From Candidatus Thalassarchaeaceae archaeon (GTDB lineage: Archaea; Thermoplasmatota; Poseidoniia; Poseidoniales; Thalassarchaeaceae), in assembly GCA_029250565.1 (NCBI GenBank), contig JAQXFA010000027.1, forward strand, positions 1 through 9,751: a DNA stretch of 9,751 nucleotides, given 5' to 3'. The position numbers and the translations under genes are program-made. This document shows, piece after piece, positions 1-6,880 of this stretch (position 1 is the first letter of the stretch; each line of letters starts with the position of its first letter). The notes under the pieces were generated by a model. It was given only the letters and a program-made list of their open reading frames with translations, was not told the origin of the DNA and ran no database searches.

Positions 1-191
1 CTACCGGTAATTATCTTGATTAGGTCAATTAACCACCAAATTCCGCATCCGCCAGCAGTTAGGAGTTTTAGCACTCCTAGTCCTATGTGGCCTGTATAAA
101 ATCGATCTACTCCTAAGCCACCCAATATGATTGATAGTAGCAGAGTCACCATCCAGTCTTTGTCAGAAGTTTCAACACTTGTTTCTTCCAT
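1..191 (-). CDS. TM2-domain small membrane protein (partial, C-terminus off the left edge)
   Basis: The minus strand opens at an ATG at 191 and stays open for 63 complete codons to the window edge, so the C-terminus is missing. After a short polar N-terminus (MEETSVETSDKDW) there is a hydrophobic segment (about residues 14-25) leading into GVDRFYTGHIGLGVLKLLT. A glycine-rich turn and a second hydrophobic segment follow (GIWWLIDLIKIITG). The D-RFY-G motif, the KLLT..G.GIWWLID pattern and the two short membrane helices are the hallmark of the TM2 domain family. The molecular role of TM2 proteins in prokaryotes is generally unknown, so no function is assigned. It is divergent from serC, with 80 bp between the two start codons. 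An eight-G tract (minus-strand sense) lies four bases upstream of the ATG. The family call is confident; nothing can be said about partner genes to the left. Confidence 0.8.
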   Translation of the reverse strand, partial: MEETSVETSDKDWMVTLLLSIILGGLGVDRFYTGHIGLGVLKLLTAGGCGIWWLIDLIKIITG

Positions 192-195
192 GAAT

Positions 196-203
196 CCCCC
201 CCC
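196..203 (-). repeat. Homopolymer tract of eight G (minus-strand sense) before the TM2 gene
   Basis: Eight consecutive C on the plus strand read as eight G just before the TM2 gene, separated from its ATG by ATTC. It sits where a ribosome binding site would be, but it is not a clean SD motif. A TATA-like TACTTAATC (215-223, plus-strand reading) is centred about 28 nt upstream of the ATG, so the tract may lie between promoter and start. Its function is unknown; slippage or a sequencing length error is possible. Confidence 0.5.
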
Positions 204-236
204 GTTGAAGATGGTACTTAATCATTAGTTATCCGA

Positions 237-244
237 TTTAATCA
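237..244 (+). promoter_or_regulatory. Candidate archaeal TATA box for serC
   Basis: TTTAATCA lies about 31 nt upstream of the serC ATG. No SD-like sequence precedes that ATG, and the bases just before it are GTTTCG. With the usual archaeal spacing the transcript would begin only a few bases before the start codon. This is a weak call based on position and AT content only. Confidence 0.35.
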
Positions 245-271
245 AAAACCTGCTCCATCACCATAGTTTCG

Positions 272-1363
272 ATGACTAGGGAATCACGCATCCATAATTT
301 CGGCGCTGGGCCTGCTGTTCTGCCATTATCTGTGGTTGAGGAGTGCCGCGCAGCACTACCAAACCTGAATGGCAGTGGATTCGGTTTGCTTGAGATATCA
401 CATCGCTCTCAAGTGTTTCAAGACGTCGTTGATTCAGCAATGGCTGGACTGAGGCGGGTGCTTGGGGTGCCAGATGATTACACCGTTCTTTTCCTGCAAG
501 GCGGAGCATCGCTTCAATTCTACATGACTGCCCTCAATCTTCTCGGCGAAGGTGAGAAGGCCGACTATCTTCTAACCGGAGGTTGGTCGAAGAAAGCATT
601 AGCTGAAGCACAGAGAGTTGGTGATGCTCAAGCGGCCTGGAGTCCAGATGAAAGCGGATTCAAGAGGGTTCCCAAAAATGGTGAATACCAAATTAGAGAA
701 GATGCTGTTTTCGTGCATTATACCTCAAACAATACTCTCTATGGGACCCAGTTTCACCATATCCCTGAAAGTGGAGGTAAGCCCCTAATTTTGGATGCAA
801 GTTCAGATATTGCCGGTGTTCCAATTGACATTTCAGCACATGATTTGGTCTATGCAGGGGCGCAGAAAAACCTCGGCCCAAGTGGCGTGACGGTAGTGAT
901 TCTCTCCCCGTGGGCTCTTTCCAAGGTAGGGGATGAGATTCCGACAATGCTAGACTATTCGGTTCACGCTTCCAAAGGTTCTCTCTTCAATACACCCAAC
1001 ACGTTCGGTATTTTTGTGCTTGATAGGGTGTTTAACTGGCTTGAGGAAAACGGGGGTTTACCGGCTTCTATCGCCAGAAATCAAGCCAAATCCGATTTGC
1101 TTTACAATGAACTTGATCGCATAGATTTCTGGGTCCCACACGCTGACAAGGATTCACGTTCAGTGATGAACGTGACATGGCGATTGGCCGATGAGTCACT
1201 AGAATCTGTATTCTTGACTGAGGCCGAAGAAGCAGGACTTGGTGGTTTGAAGGGTCACCGTTCGGTTGGCGGCATTAGAGCATCAATGTACAATGGGTGC
1301 CCGATTGAAAGCGTGCAAGCACTAGTAGATTTCATGAAAGCATTCCAGACGAAATATTCCTAA
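272..1363 (+). CDS. serC: Phosphoserine aminotransferase (SerC)
   Basis: This PLP-dependent fold-type I aminotransferase converts 3-phosphohydroxypyruvate and glutamate to O-phosphoserine and 2-oxoglutarate in the cytoplasm, the second step of serine synthesis. It has 363 residues, the normal family length of about 360. The N-terminus carries the family opening NFGAGPAVLP (residues 9-18), then NGSGFGLLEISHRS (33-46) with the substrate-binding arginine in HRS. GGAS (77-80) fits the PLP phosphate-binding loop. The Schiff-base lysine is K199 in GAQKNLGPSG, and DASSDI (175-180) carries the aspartate that contacts the PLP ring. GHRSVGGIRASMYN (328-341) supplies the C-terminal arginines for the substrate carboxylate and phosphate. 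The ATG at 272 leaves just eight residues before the conserved NFGAGP motif, as in other SerC proteins, so the start is well supported. No serA or serB is nearby. It converges on the ALDH gene, with 8 bp between the two stop codons. Confidence 0.95.
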   Translation: MTRESRIHNFGAGPAVLPLSVVEECRAALPNLNGSGFGLLEISHRSQVFQDVVDSAMAGLRRVLGVPDDYTVLFLQGGASLQFYMTALNLLGEGEKADYLLTGGWSKKALAEAQRVGDAQAAWSPDESGFKRVPKNGEYQIREDAVFVHYTSNNTLYGTQFHHIPESGGKPLILDASSDIAGVPIDISAHDLVYAGAQKNLGPSGVTVVILSPWALSKVGDEIPTMLDYSVHASKGSLFNTPNTFGIFVLDRVFNWLEENGGLPASIARNQAKSDLLYNELDRIDFWVPHADKDSRSVMNVTWRLADESLESVFLTEAEEAGLGGLKGHRSVGGIRASMYNGCPIESVQALVDFMKAFQTKYS

Positions 1364-1375
1364 GATTCTTCTTAG
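1360..1375. terminator. Symmetric inverted repeat spanning both convergent stop codons
   Basis: CTAAGA (1360-1365), loop TTCT, TCTTAG (1370-1375) is a perfect 6-bp inverted repeat. It contains the TAA of serC on the plus strand and the TAA of the aldehyde dehydrogenase on the minus strand. The stem is AT-rich and weak, so a shared bidirectional terminator is possible but not proven. The palindrome is also partly a consequence of two TAA codons facing each other. Confidence 0.35.
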
Positions 1376-3720
1376 ATTCCATGTGGAAGCCAGATATTCT
1401 TCACATGGGTTGACTGCCGGAGGAATTCATCTCCGCTAGCATCCATGTTCACTTTCCAGACTCTCTTCATATTGCTGACACTGGCGATTTGTACTTCATC
1501 AACATCTCCAGCACCTACCCACATTGAGTCAACGCCATCATGAGCGGCAAGAGCAGGAACAAATTCTGAATGAATTCCAGTTACAATGTTGAGAACACCA
1601 GCAGGCAAGTCAGAGGTTTCGAGTACCTGGTATAGGTCAGTAGCAGCCAAAGGGTTGCTTTCTGATGGTACAGCGATTACAGAGTTCCCCATGGCGATAA
1701 GTGGGGCAACTAACCTTGTGAATCCGCAAAGTGGGCTTTCATCTCCGCAGATTACCCCTACCACTCCCAATGGTTCATTCAATGCCAAGACCAAACCGTG
1801 CATTGTTGTCTCATGTACAGCTCCATCATACTTGTCAGCCCATGCGGCCCAGCGGAACCATTCTGAAACTGCATTTGCAACTTCAGATTCAGCTTCTTCG
1901 GTGTTTAACCCTGTCATAGCGCTTATGCGGCTTGCAAATTCAGCACTTCTCTGTTCTAGATTCTCAGCGATGTAGTATAGGATTTGAGAACGGGTGTGAG
2001 CATTGGTTGTAGCCCATTTCGTTACTCCGCTAGCAGCTTCAACAGCATCGCGAATATCTTTGCGATTTCCCCTGCCAACCTGTCCGACAGTTCCCGAAGG
2101 ACCTGTGACATCCATTGTGTAACCACCATCGGGTCGCTTCTGTTTTCCACCGATGTACATTTTTGCAGTACGGTCAACCGTGTCTACGCCATTTGAAGAA
2201 GGGTTGGCGGAGGATTTTTGTTCTCCGGCAACCATTTTTTCGGTTTTTGTTCCATTTGTAAGTGGCCGCATGTAAGCATACATTCCTTCGCGGCCACCTT
2301 CTCTACCAAATCCAGATTCACGGTAACCACCAAATCCTGCATTTGCATCAAATTGATTGGTGCAATTAACCCAAATAGCACCGGCTCGGATAGATCTTGC
2401 AACTTCTAGGGCAGTGTCAATATCTTGACTCCAAACGCTACCTGCAAGCCCATATCGTGTGTTGTTGGCTAAGGAGATAGCCTCCTTATGGTTACGGAAT
2501 GTCAGTGAAACTAGGACTGGCCCGAACACTTCTTCTTGCACAATAGTTGAGGATGGTGATACGTTGGTGAAAAGCGTAGGTGGGAAGAAACACCCTGTCT
2601 CAGGAAGTTCATTTGAGGGTTGCCACATCTCTCCTCCTTCATCACATCCTAATTTACACAAATCTTCAATCGTTTTTCGCTGACTTTCATCAACAATTGC
2701 ACCCATGTCAATCGCTTTATTCATCGGGTTTCCAATACGAAGTTTAGCCATTCTTGAACGTAGTTTTTTGTGGAATCTTTCGGAAATTGATTCTTGGACT
2801 AGTAAGCGAGAACCAGCACAGCAAACCTGTCCCTGATTGAACCATATTGCATTGACCAATCCTTCGATGGCCGAATCAATATCTGCATCTTCAAAGACGA
2901 TGAATGGGCTTTTACCGCCCAATTCTAGGGTTAATCCCTTTCCACTGCCAGCGGTTGCTTTACGAATAATTCTGCCAACTTCTGTTGATCCGGTAAAAGC
3001 AACCTTGTCAATGTCATTATGTTCAGTAATCAAGGCACCAGTTTTGCCATCGCCTGTTACAATGTTAACTACGCCAGGTGGAAGTCCAACTGAATTGCAG
3101 ATTTCAGCAAAAACTAGTGCTGAAATAGATGTGAATTCCGCCGGCTTTAGAACTACAGTATTGCCGGCGGCTAGAGCCGGTGCAATCTTCCATGCTAGCA
3201 TCAGCAAAGGGAAATTCCAAGGAATGACTTGACCACAAACTCCTACTGGCCCGAAACCCGGAAAAGTCTCGTCAAACAATTGTGCCCAACCTGCGTGGTG
3301 ATAGAAGTGGCGAGCGACCAGTGGTACGTCTGCGTCTCTTGTTTCACGAATTGGTTTACCATTATCGAGGGTTTCAATTACCGCTAGTAATCTGTGATGT
3401 TTCTGTACTTGGCGGGCTATTGCGTAGAGATATCGTGCGCGCACATGTCCTGGTGAGGACGACCAACTAGGAAGCGCATCTCTTGCTGCTGCTACCGCTG
3501 AGTTGACTTCGCTTTCACCTGCTTGTGAAATTGTACCAAGAAGTTCACCTGTTGCCGGGTTAAAGGACTCAAAATTTTCACCGGATTCAGGAGTTACCCA
3601 TTGTCCGTTAATGTACATCCCAAAGGAAGGTCCATGTTGGTCCAACCATTCACGTGCGAACTTGTCTGATTCAGGGGCTGGGCCCCAGTCTAAGGATTCT
3701 AGAATTTCTTTTACTGCCAT
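1372..3720 (-). CDS. ALDH16-type tandem aldehyde dehydrogenase (active N-domain plus degenerate C-domain)
   Basis: This NAD(P)-dependent aldehyde dehydrogenase probably oxidises the acetaldehyde released by the adjacent DeoC to acetate. Residues about 35-490 form a full ALDH domain. It carries oxyanion N169 in PWNFP, cofactor lysine K192 in LKPAE, the FTGSTEVGR loop (242-250), general base E266 in LELGGKSP, nucleophile C300 in NQGQVCCAGSR, and E397 in EEVFGPV. A polar linker (about 490-518) leads to a second, shorter ALDH-like domain (about 520-782). Its NAD-binding half is recognisable (GVLNIVTG, 708-715), but the PWNFP position reads GDESP and LKPAE reads VPSES. No catalytic Cys/Glu motifs follow, so it is a pseudo-domain. 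At 782 residues, with this architecture, it matches the ALDH16 family (human ALDH16A1 about 800 residues). Unlike the vertebrate proteins, the nucleophile is present. The ATG is preceded by a strong SD site overlapping the deoC stop, so translation is likely coupled. The acetaldehyde substrate is inferred from context. Confidence 0.9.
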   Translation of the reverse strand: MAVKEILESLDWGPAPESDKFAREWLDQHGPSFGMYINGQWVTPESGENFESFNPATGELLGTISQAGESEVNSAVAAARDALPSWSSSPGHVRARYLYAIARQVQKHHRLLAVIETLDNGKPIRETRDADVPLVARHFYHHAGWAQLFDETFPGFGPVGVCGQVIPWNFPLLMLAWKIAPALAAGNTVVLKPAEFTSISALVFAEICNSVGLPPGVVNIVTGDGKTGALITEHNDIDKVAFTGSTEVGRIIRKATAGSGKGLTLELGGKSPFIVFEDADIDSAIEGLVNAIWFNQGQVCCAGSRLLVQESISERFHKKLRSRMAKLRIGNPMNKAIDMGAIVDESQRKTIEDLCKLGCDEGGEMWQPSNELPETGCFFPPTLFTNVSPSSTIVQEEVFGPVLVSLTFRNHKEAISLANNTRYGLAGSVWSQDIDTALEVARSIRAGAIWVNCTNQFDANAGFGGYRESGFGREGGREGMYAYMRPLTNGTKTEKMVAGEQKSSANPSSNGVDTVDRTAKMYIGGKQKRPDGGYTMDVTGPSGTVGQVGRGNRKDIRDAVEAASGVTKWATTNAHTRSQILYYIAENLEQRSAEFASRISAMTGLNTEEAESEVANAVSEWFRWAAWADKYDGAVHETTMHGLVLALNEPLGVVGVICGDESPLCGFTRLVAPLIAMGNSVIAVPSESNPLAATDLYQVLETSDLPAGVLNIVTGIHSEFVPALAAHDGVDSMWVGAGDVDEVQIASVSNMKRVWKVNMDASGDEFLRQSTHVKNIWLPHGI

Positions 3721-3724
3721 TTTT

Positions 3725-3731
3725 TCACCTC
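3725..3731 (-). promoter_or_regulatory. Strong Shine-Dalgarno site of the ALDH gene, overlapping the deoC stop
   Basis: In the minus-strand sense the junction reads TGAGGTGAAAAAATG. GAGGTGA is a 7-base match to the complement of the 16S rRNA 3' end and sits four bases before the ALDH ATG. It overlaps the deoC TGA by two bases. This fixes the ALDH start and supports co-transcription and coupled translation of deoC and ALDH. Confidence 0.75.
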
Positions 3732-4686
3732 ATGCCATTGGATGCCTATTTGCTGCCGAATAATGTCCCGAAAGATGGAATTCTAATTGCCTCTCTATGT
3801 CTCCTAGTAGGGACGAAGCGCCAATTCTGAAAAGGTTTGGCCGCATCCATTCCTCACCTAATTCTTCTTTCATCATGGCTAACCATGTGACAGCATCTTT
3901 CGCCTTTGAGATTCCACCGGCTGGCTTGAATCCGACTTTATTGCCGGTTCTTTCATAGTAATCTCTGATTGCTCTTGCCATCACTAAACCGACTGGCAAA
4001 GTAGCATTTACACTTTCTTTTCCGGTTGAAGTCTTGATGAAATCAGCACCTGCCATCATGCAAACCTGACTGGCTTGAGCAACTTGTTTTAGGCTAGCCA
4101 ATTCCCCTGTTGCAAGAATGGTTTTGAGATGAGCTTCACCGCATGACTGGCGGAAATCTTTGACTTCATCATAGAGTGCTTGCCAATCGTTACGTAATAC
4201 ATTAGATCGGCTGACAACAATATCAATCTCAGTAGCACCAGCCGCGACTGATGCCTCAATTTGTTCTAATTTCTGATGATGTGGTATATGTCCTGCTGGA
4301 AATCCAGTTGAAACTGCGCAAGTTCCTACAGGGCTTCCTTGCACCGATTTTGCAACCGTCTCAACCATGTTGTGGTAAACACAAACACTAGCACAATGGA
4401 TTGTATCCACATCTAAATCAAGAGCAGACAAGAGGTCACTTCTAATTGGGCGAATTGCCTTTTGTGATATTCTTAGAACACGCCCGGGTGTATCGTCCCC
4501 AGCTAGAGTTGTCAAGTCAATACAACGGATGGCATGTAGCATCCATGCTACCTGCCAATCATTCTTTACTGCTCGGCGTTTTGGTAGGCTACCTGCCCGC
4601 CGTTCAAGTGCAGAACGATTGATGTGAATTGAGTTAATCAACTCCAAATCTAGAGACGTGCCGCGGTTGCGAGATTCAGCAGCCAT
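3730..4686 (-). CDS. deoC: Deoxyribose-phosphate aldolase (long, DERA-like form)
   Basis: This class I aldolase cleaves 2-deoxy-D-ribose 5-phosphate into glyceraldehyde 3-phosphate and acetaldehyde in the cytoplasm. The Schiff-base lysine is K218 in FIKTSTGK. The second active-site lysine is K254 in GFKPAGGI, and the acidic residue is D155 in EIDIVVSRS. These correspond to E. coli K167, K201 and D102. FRIGASSLL (286-294) is the phosphate-binding C-terminal strand. At 318 residues it is about 60-100 longer than typical bacterial DeoC. The extra length is mainly an N-terminal extension (about residues 1-50) plus a C-terminal tail (LSGHYSAANRHPMA). Length, tail and active-site numbering resemble human DERA as I remember it. 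The ATG at 4686 has a TATA-like box 26 nt upstream. The stop is 9 nt before the ALDH start and acs ends 61 nt upstream, so the acetaldehyde product has a dehydrogenase and then an acetate-activating enzyme encoded alongside. Confidence 0.95.
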   Translation of the reverse strand: MAAESRNRGTSLDLELINSIHINRSALERRAGSLPKRRAVKNDWQVAWMLHAIRCIDLTTLAGDDTPGRVLRISQKAIRPIRSDLLSALDLDVDTIHCASVCVYHNMVETVAKSVQGSPVGTCAVSTGFPAGHIPHHQKLEQIEASVAAGATEIDIVVSRSNVLRNDWQALYDEVKDFRQSCGEAHLKTILATGELASLKQVAQASQVCMMAGADFIKTSTGKESVNATLPVGLVMARAIRDYYERTGNKVGFKPAGGISKAKDAVTWLAMMKEELGEEWMRPNLFRIGASSLLGDIERQLEFHLSGHYSAANRHPMA

Positions 4687-4708
4687 TCTTCTTCCCTCAT
4701 TTTATCCT

Positions 4709-4715
4709 CTATATT
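4709..4715 (-). promoter_or_regulatory. Candidate TATA box for deoC (internal promoter)
   Basis: In the minus-strand sense AATATAG is centred 26 nt upstream of the deoC ATG, the spacing expected for an archaeal leaderless transcript. The 61-nt gap from acs leaves room for it. deoC-ALDH may therefore be transcribed separately from acs as well as by readthrough. Confidence 0.45.
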
Positions 4716-4737
4716 CGCCGCTTTAGATGAATCGGCG
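4716..4737 (-). promoter_or_regulatory. Inverted repeat CGCCG-N12-CGGCG in the acs-deoC gap
   Basis: Five-base GC arms (4716-4720 and 4733-4737) are separated by 12 bases and directly abut the candidate deoC TATA box on its upstream side. It could be a binding site for a regulator of deoC. Alternatively it could form an RNA hairpin just after the acs stop codon. The arms are short, so chance is not excluded. Confidence 0.35.
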
Positions 4738-4747
4738 GTAGTTGAAA

Positions 4748-6742
4748 TCACTCCGGACGGCTATCTAGTAGTTTTGGAACCACGCTTGGGTCCGCTAAAG
4801 TGCTGGTATCACCCATGTCTGAAACATCTCCGGATGCGATTTTTCTGAGAATCCTTCTCATGATTTTTCCAGACCTTGTTTTTGGTAATACTTGAGTAAA
4901 ATGTACTTTATCAGGGGTAGCAATTGGGCCAATAATTCGCCTTACACCTGTTCGTAATTCTTGACGCAGTTCTTCAGAAGGTGTTTGTCCGCCTTCTAGT
5001 GTTACGAAGCAATAGATTCCTTGGCCTTTGATATCATGTGGGAATCCTACAACAGCCGCCTCACAAACTGCTTCGTGTTCAACCAGTGCTGACTCAACTT
5101 CAGCAGTTCCCATTCGATGGCCTGAGACATTGATGACATCGTCAATGCGGCCCATTATCCAGAAACAACCGTCCTCATCTTTGCGAGCGCCATCACCCGT
5201 GAAATATCGCCCCGGTTGTTGACTGAAGTAGGTCTTGACAAATCGATCATGATCTCCGTAAATTGTTCGCATCATCCCTGGCCAAGCACCTTCAATTATG
5301 AGATATCCACCTTCGTTATCTTGGCATTCTTCCCCATCTGCATGAACAATTTTCGGTTCAATGCCAAAGAATGGATAAGTTGCTGAACCCGGTTTTGTAG
5401 TAGTCATTCCAGGTAAAGGAGTAATCATAATTCCACCTGTTTCAGTTTGCCACCAAGTATCTACAATTGGCCGAGTAGTGTCTCCGACAACTTCGTGGTA
5501 CCACATCCATGCTTCTGGATTGATAGGTTCTCCAACGGTTCCTAAGACACGCATAGAACTACGTTTGTAGCGGGTAACGGGGTCATCTCCATAGACCATC
5601 AATGCACGAATTGCAGTGGGTGCTGTGTAAAATGTGGAGGGTTTGTGCTTGTCACAAATATCCCAAAATCTTCCCGCATCGGGGTAGGTAGGGATTCCTT
5701 CAAACATCAATGTATGAGTTCCAAGAGCTAGTGGGCCATATACAATGTAAGAATGCCCAGTAATCCAGCCAATGTCTGCAGTGCAGAAGTGTAAATCCCT
5801 CTCTGGGTCAAGGTCAAACACATACTTACTTGTTGTAGCAGTCCAAATCATGTAACCTGCCTGACTATGCATAACTCCTTTCGGTTTTCCAGTTGAGCCA
5901 GATGTGTAGAGAATGAATAAGGGGTCTTCAGCATCCATAATTTCTGGTTCGCATTCTGTGTCAGCATCTGCCATCCCAGCATCCATGTCAAGATCTCTTC
6001 CTTCAACCCAACCTGGTGAGCCAGCACCTACTCCATCACCTGCTCGGTGATTGACTAGAACACATCTGACATCTACTCCTTTATTGGCTGCTATTCCTAT
6101 GGCATCATCAGCAATAGATTTCAAGGGGATTGTTCGACCGCCTCTGATTCCAGCGTCAGTTGTAATCATCACATCAGATTCGCAATCAACAATTCTTTGG
6201 GCTAAAGAATCTGCTGAAAAGCCGCCAAAAACTACTGAATGGATGGCGCCGATTCTAGCACACGCAAGTAGAGCAAAGGCTAGTTCGGGAATCATTGGCA
6301 TATAGATTGTAATTCTATCTCCTTTGACAACGCCATTTCCTCTCAACAGATTTCCTAAGCGGCTTACTTTCTCAAGAACTTGGTTGAAAGTGTAAGTGAT
6401 ACTTTCACCGTTATCTGCCTCAAAAGAAATAGCAGGTGCATCACCACGGCCAGCGGCAATATGTCTGTCTAGACAATTCACACTAACATTCAGTTGCGCA
6501 CCATCAAACCATTTGATGTGTCCATTTACAAAATCCCATGAGGAAACAGTATCCCATTTGCGGTACCATTCAAACTCCTCTGCGATGCCACCCCAGAAGT
6601 CATCGGGGTCATCAATACTATGCTGCCACATTGATTTGTATTGTTCAAAATTAGTGATGTGTGCCTCACTTGCAATTGGTTCAGGGGGTGGGAATTGCCG
6701 CTGCTCATCCAGCAGATTCTCTATACTATCTTGTTCAGCCAT
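4748..6742 (-). CDS. acs: AMP-forming acetyl-CoA synthetase
   Basis: This cytoplasmic enzyme of the ANL adenylate-forming superfamily activates acetate with ATP and CoA to acetyl-CoA, AMP and PPi. Numbering is from the ATG at 6742 (664 residues, close to the usual 650). The substrate loop YTSGSTGKPKG spans 279-289. DTWWQTETGG (428-437) has the tryptophan that limits the acyl pocket to acetate-sized chains. TGDG (515-518) binds the ribose. The hinge region GRIDDVINVSGHR is at 531-543. The catalytic lysine, also the usual acetylation site, is K626 in TRSGKIMRR. The N-terminal ACAS motif (W..WDTVSSWDF) is present. A GTG at 6778 would add 12 residues, but those codons cover a TATA-like box and a palindrome, so I prefer the ATG as a leaderless start. 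It is the first gene of the acs-deoC-ALDH block and could consume acetate made by the ALDH as well as external acetate. Confidence 0.95.
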   Translation of the reverse strand: MAEQDSIENLLDEQRQFPPPEPIASEAHITNFEQYKSMWQHSIDDPDDFWGGIAEEFEWYRKWDTVSSWDFVNGHIKWFDGAQLNVSVNCLDRHIAAGRGDAPAISFEADNGESITYTFNQVLEKVSRLGNLLRGNGVVKGDRITIYMPMIPELAFALLACARIGAIHSVVFGGFSADSLAQRIVDCESDVMITTDAGIRGGRTIPLKSIADDAIGIAANKGVDVRCVLVNHRAGDGVGAGSPGWVEGRDLDMDAGMADADTECEPEIMDAEDPLFILYTSGSTGKPKGVMHSQAGYMIWTATTSKYVFDLDPERDLHFCTADIGWITGHSYIVYGPLALGTHTLMFEGIPTYPDAGRFWDICDKHKPSTFYTAPTAIRALMVYGDDPVTRYKRSSMRVLGTVGEPINPEAWMWYHEVVGDTTRPIVDTWWQTETGGIMITPLPGMTTTKPGSATYPFFGIEPKIVHADGEECQDNEGGYLIIEGAWPGMMRTIYGDHDRFVKTYFSQQPGRYFTGDGARKDEDGCFWIMGRIDDVINVSGHRMGTAEVESALVEHEAVCEAAVVGFPHDIKGQGIYCFVTLEGGQTPSEELRQELRTGVRRIIGPIATPDKVHFTQVLPKTRSGKIMRRILRKIASGDVSDMGDTSTLADPSVVPKLLDSRPE

Positions 6743-6747
6743 CAAGT

Positions 6748-6761
6748 GGCGAGCCCTCGCC
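6748..6761 (-). promoter_or_regulatory. Perfect palindrome GGCGAG-N2-CTCGCC between acs TATA box and start: candidate operator
   Basis: The two 6-base arms are perfectly complementary, with a 2-base centre. The site spans about -19 to -6 relative to the acs ATG, the space between the TATA-like box and the likely transcription start. Repressors of archaeal promoters commonly bind here. The arms are all G/C but one, unlike the AT-rich surroundings. No ligand or regulator can be named. Confidence 0.5.
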
Positions 6762-6763
6762 CG

Positions 6764-6773
6764 ATATATCAAA
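6764..6773 (-). promoter_or_regulatory. TATA box of acs (leaderless promoter)
   Basis: The minus-strand sense reads TTTGATATAT, centred about 26 nt upstream of the ATG at 6742. No SD precedes that ATG. Together these point to transcription starting at or next to the A of the ATG, and they argue against the upstream GTG as start. Confidence 0.55.
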
Positions 6774-6837
6774 TCCACGCAAGAGAGATTTTGAAAATAA
6801 GTGGGGCGCTTGCCGTCAGTTCAGATCAAACAGATTC

Positions 6838-6845
6838 CATATTTT
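6838..6845 (+). promoter_or_regulatory. Candidate TATA box for the thioredoxin-CcdA gene
   Basis: CCATATTT followed by T lies about 39 nt before the ATG at 6881 and about 57 nt before the alternative ATG at 6899. It would place the transcript start near 6868 and leave a short leader. The call rests only on AT content and position in the divergent acs/thioredoxin-CcdA gap (138 bp), where I see no small gene. Confidence 0.3.
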
Positions 6846-6880
6846 CTCTCTCCCATTGAATAGAAACATAAAGGCGGGAG

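Noticed and set aside
2837..3232. Plus-strand open frame of 131 codons inside the ALDH gene
   Set aside because: It is antisense to conserved catalytic ALDH sequence, has no recognisable motif and no RBS or promoter; it is a shadow of the real gene.
1372..3720. Possibility that the double ALDH is two genes merged by an assembly error
   Set aside because: The frame is continuous, and the short degenerate second domain is the known ALDH16 plan rather than a second intact dehydrogenase.
6396..6794. Plus-strand open frame of 132 codons over the acs 5' end
   Set aside because: It is antisense to conserved acs sequence and to its promoter region, with cysteine/serine-rich low-similarity translation.
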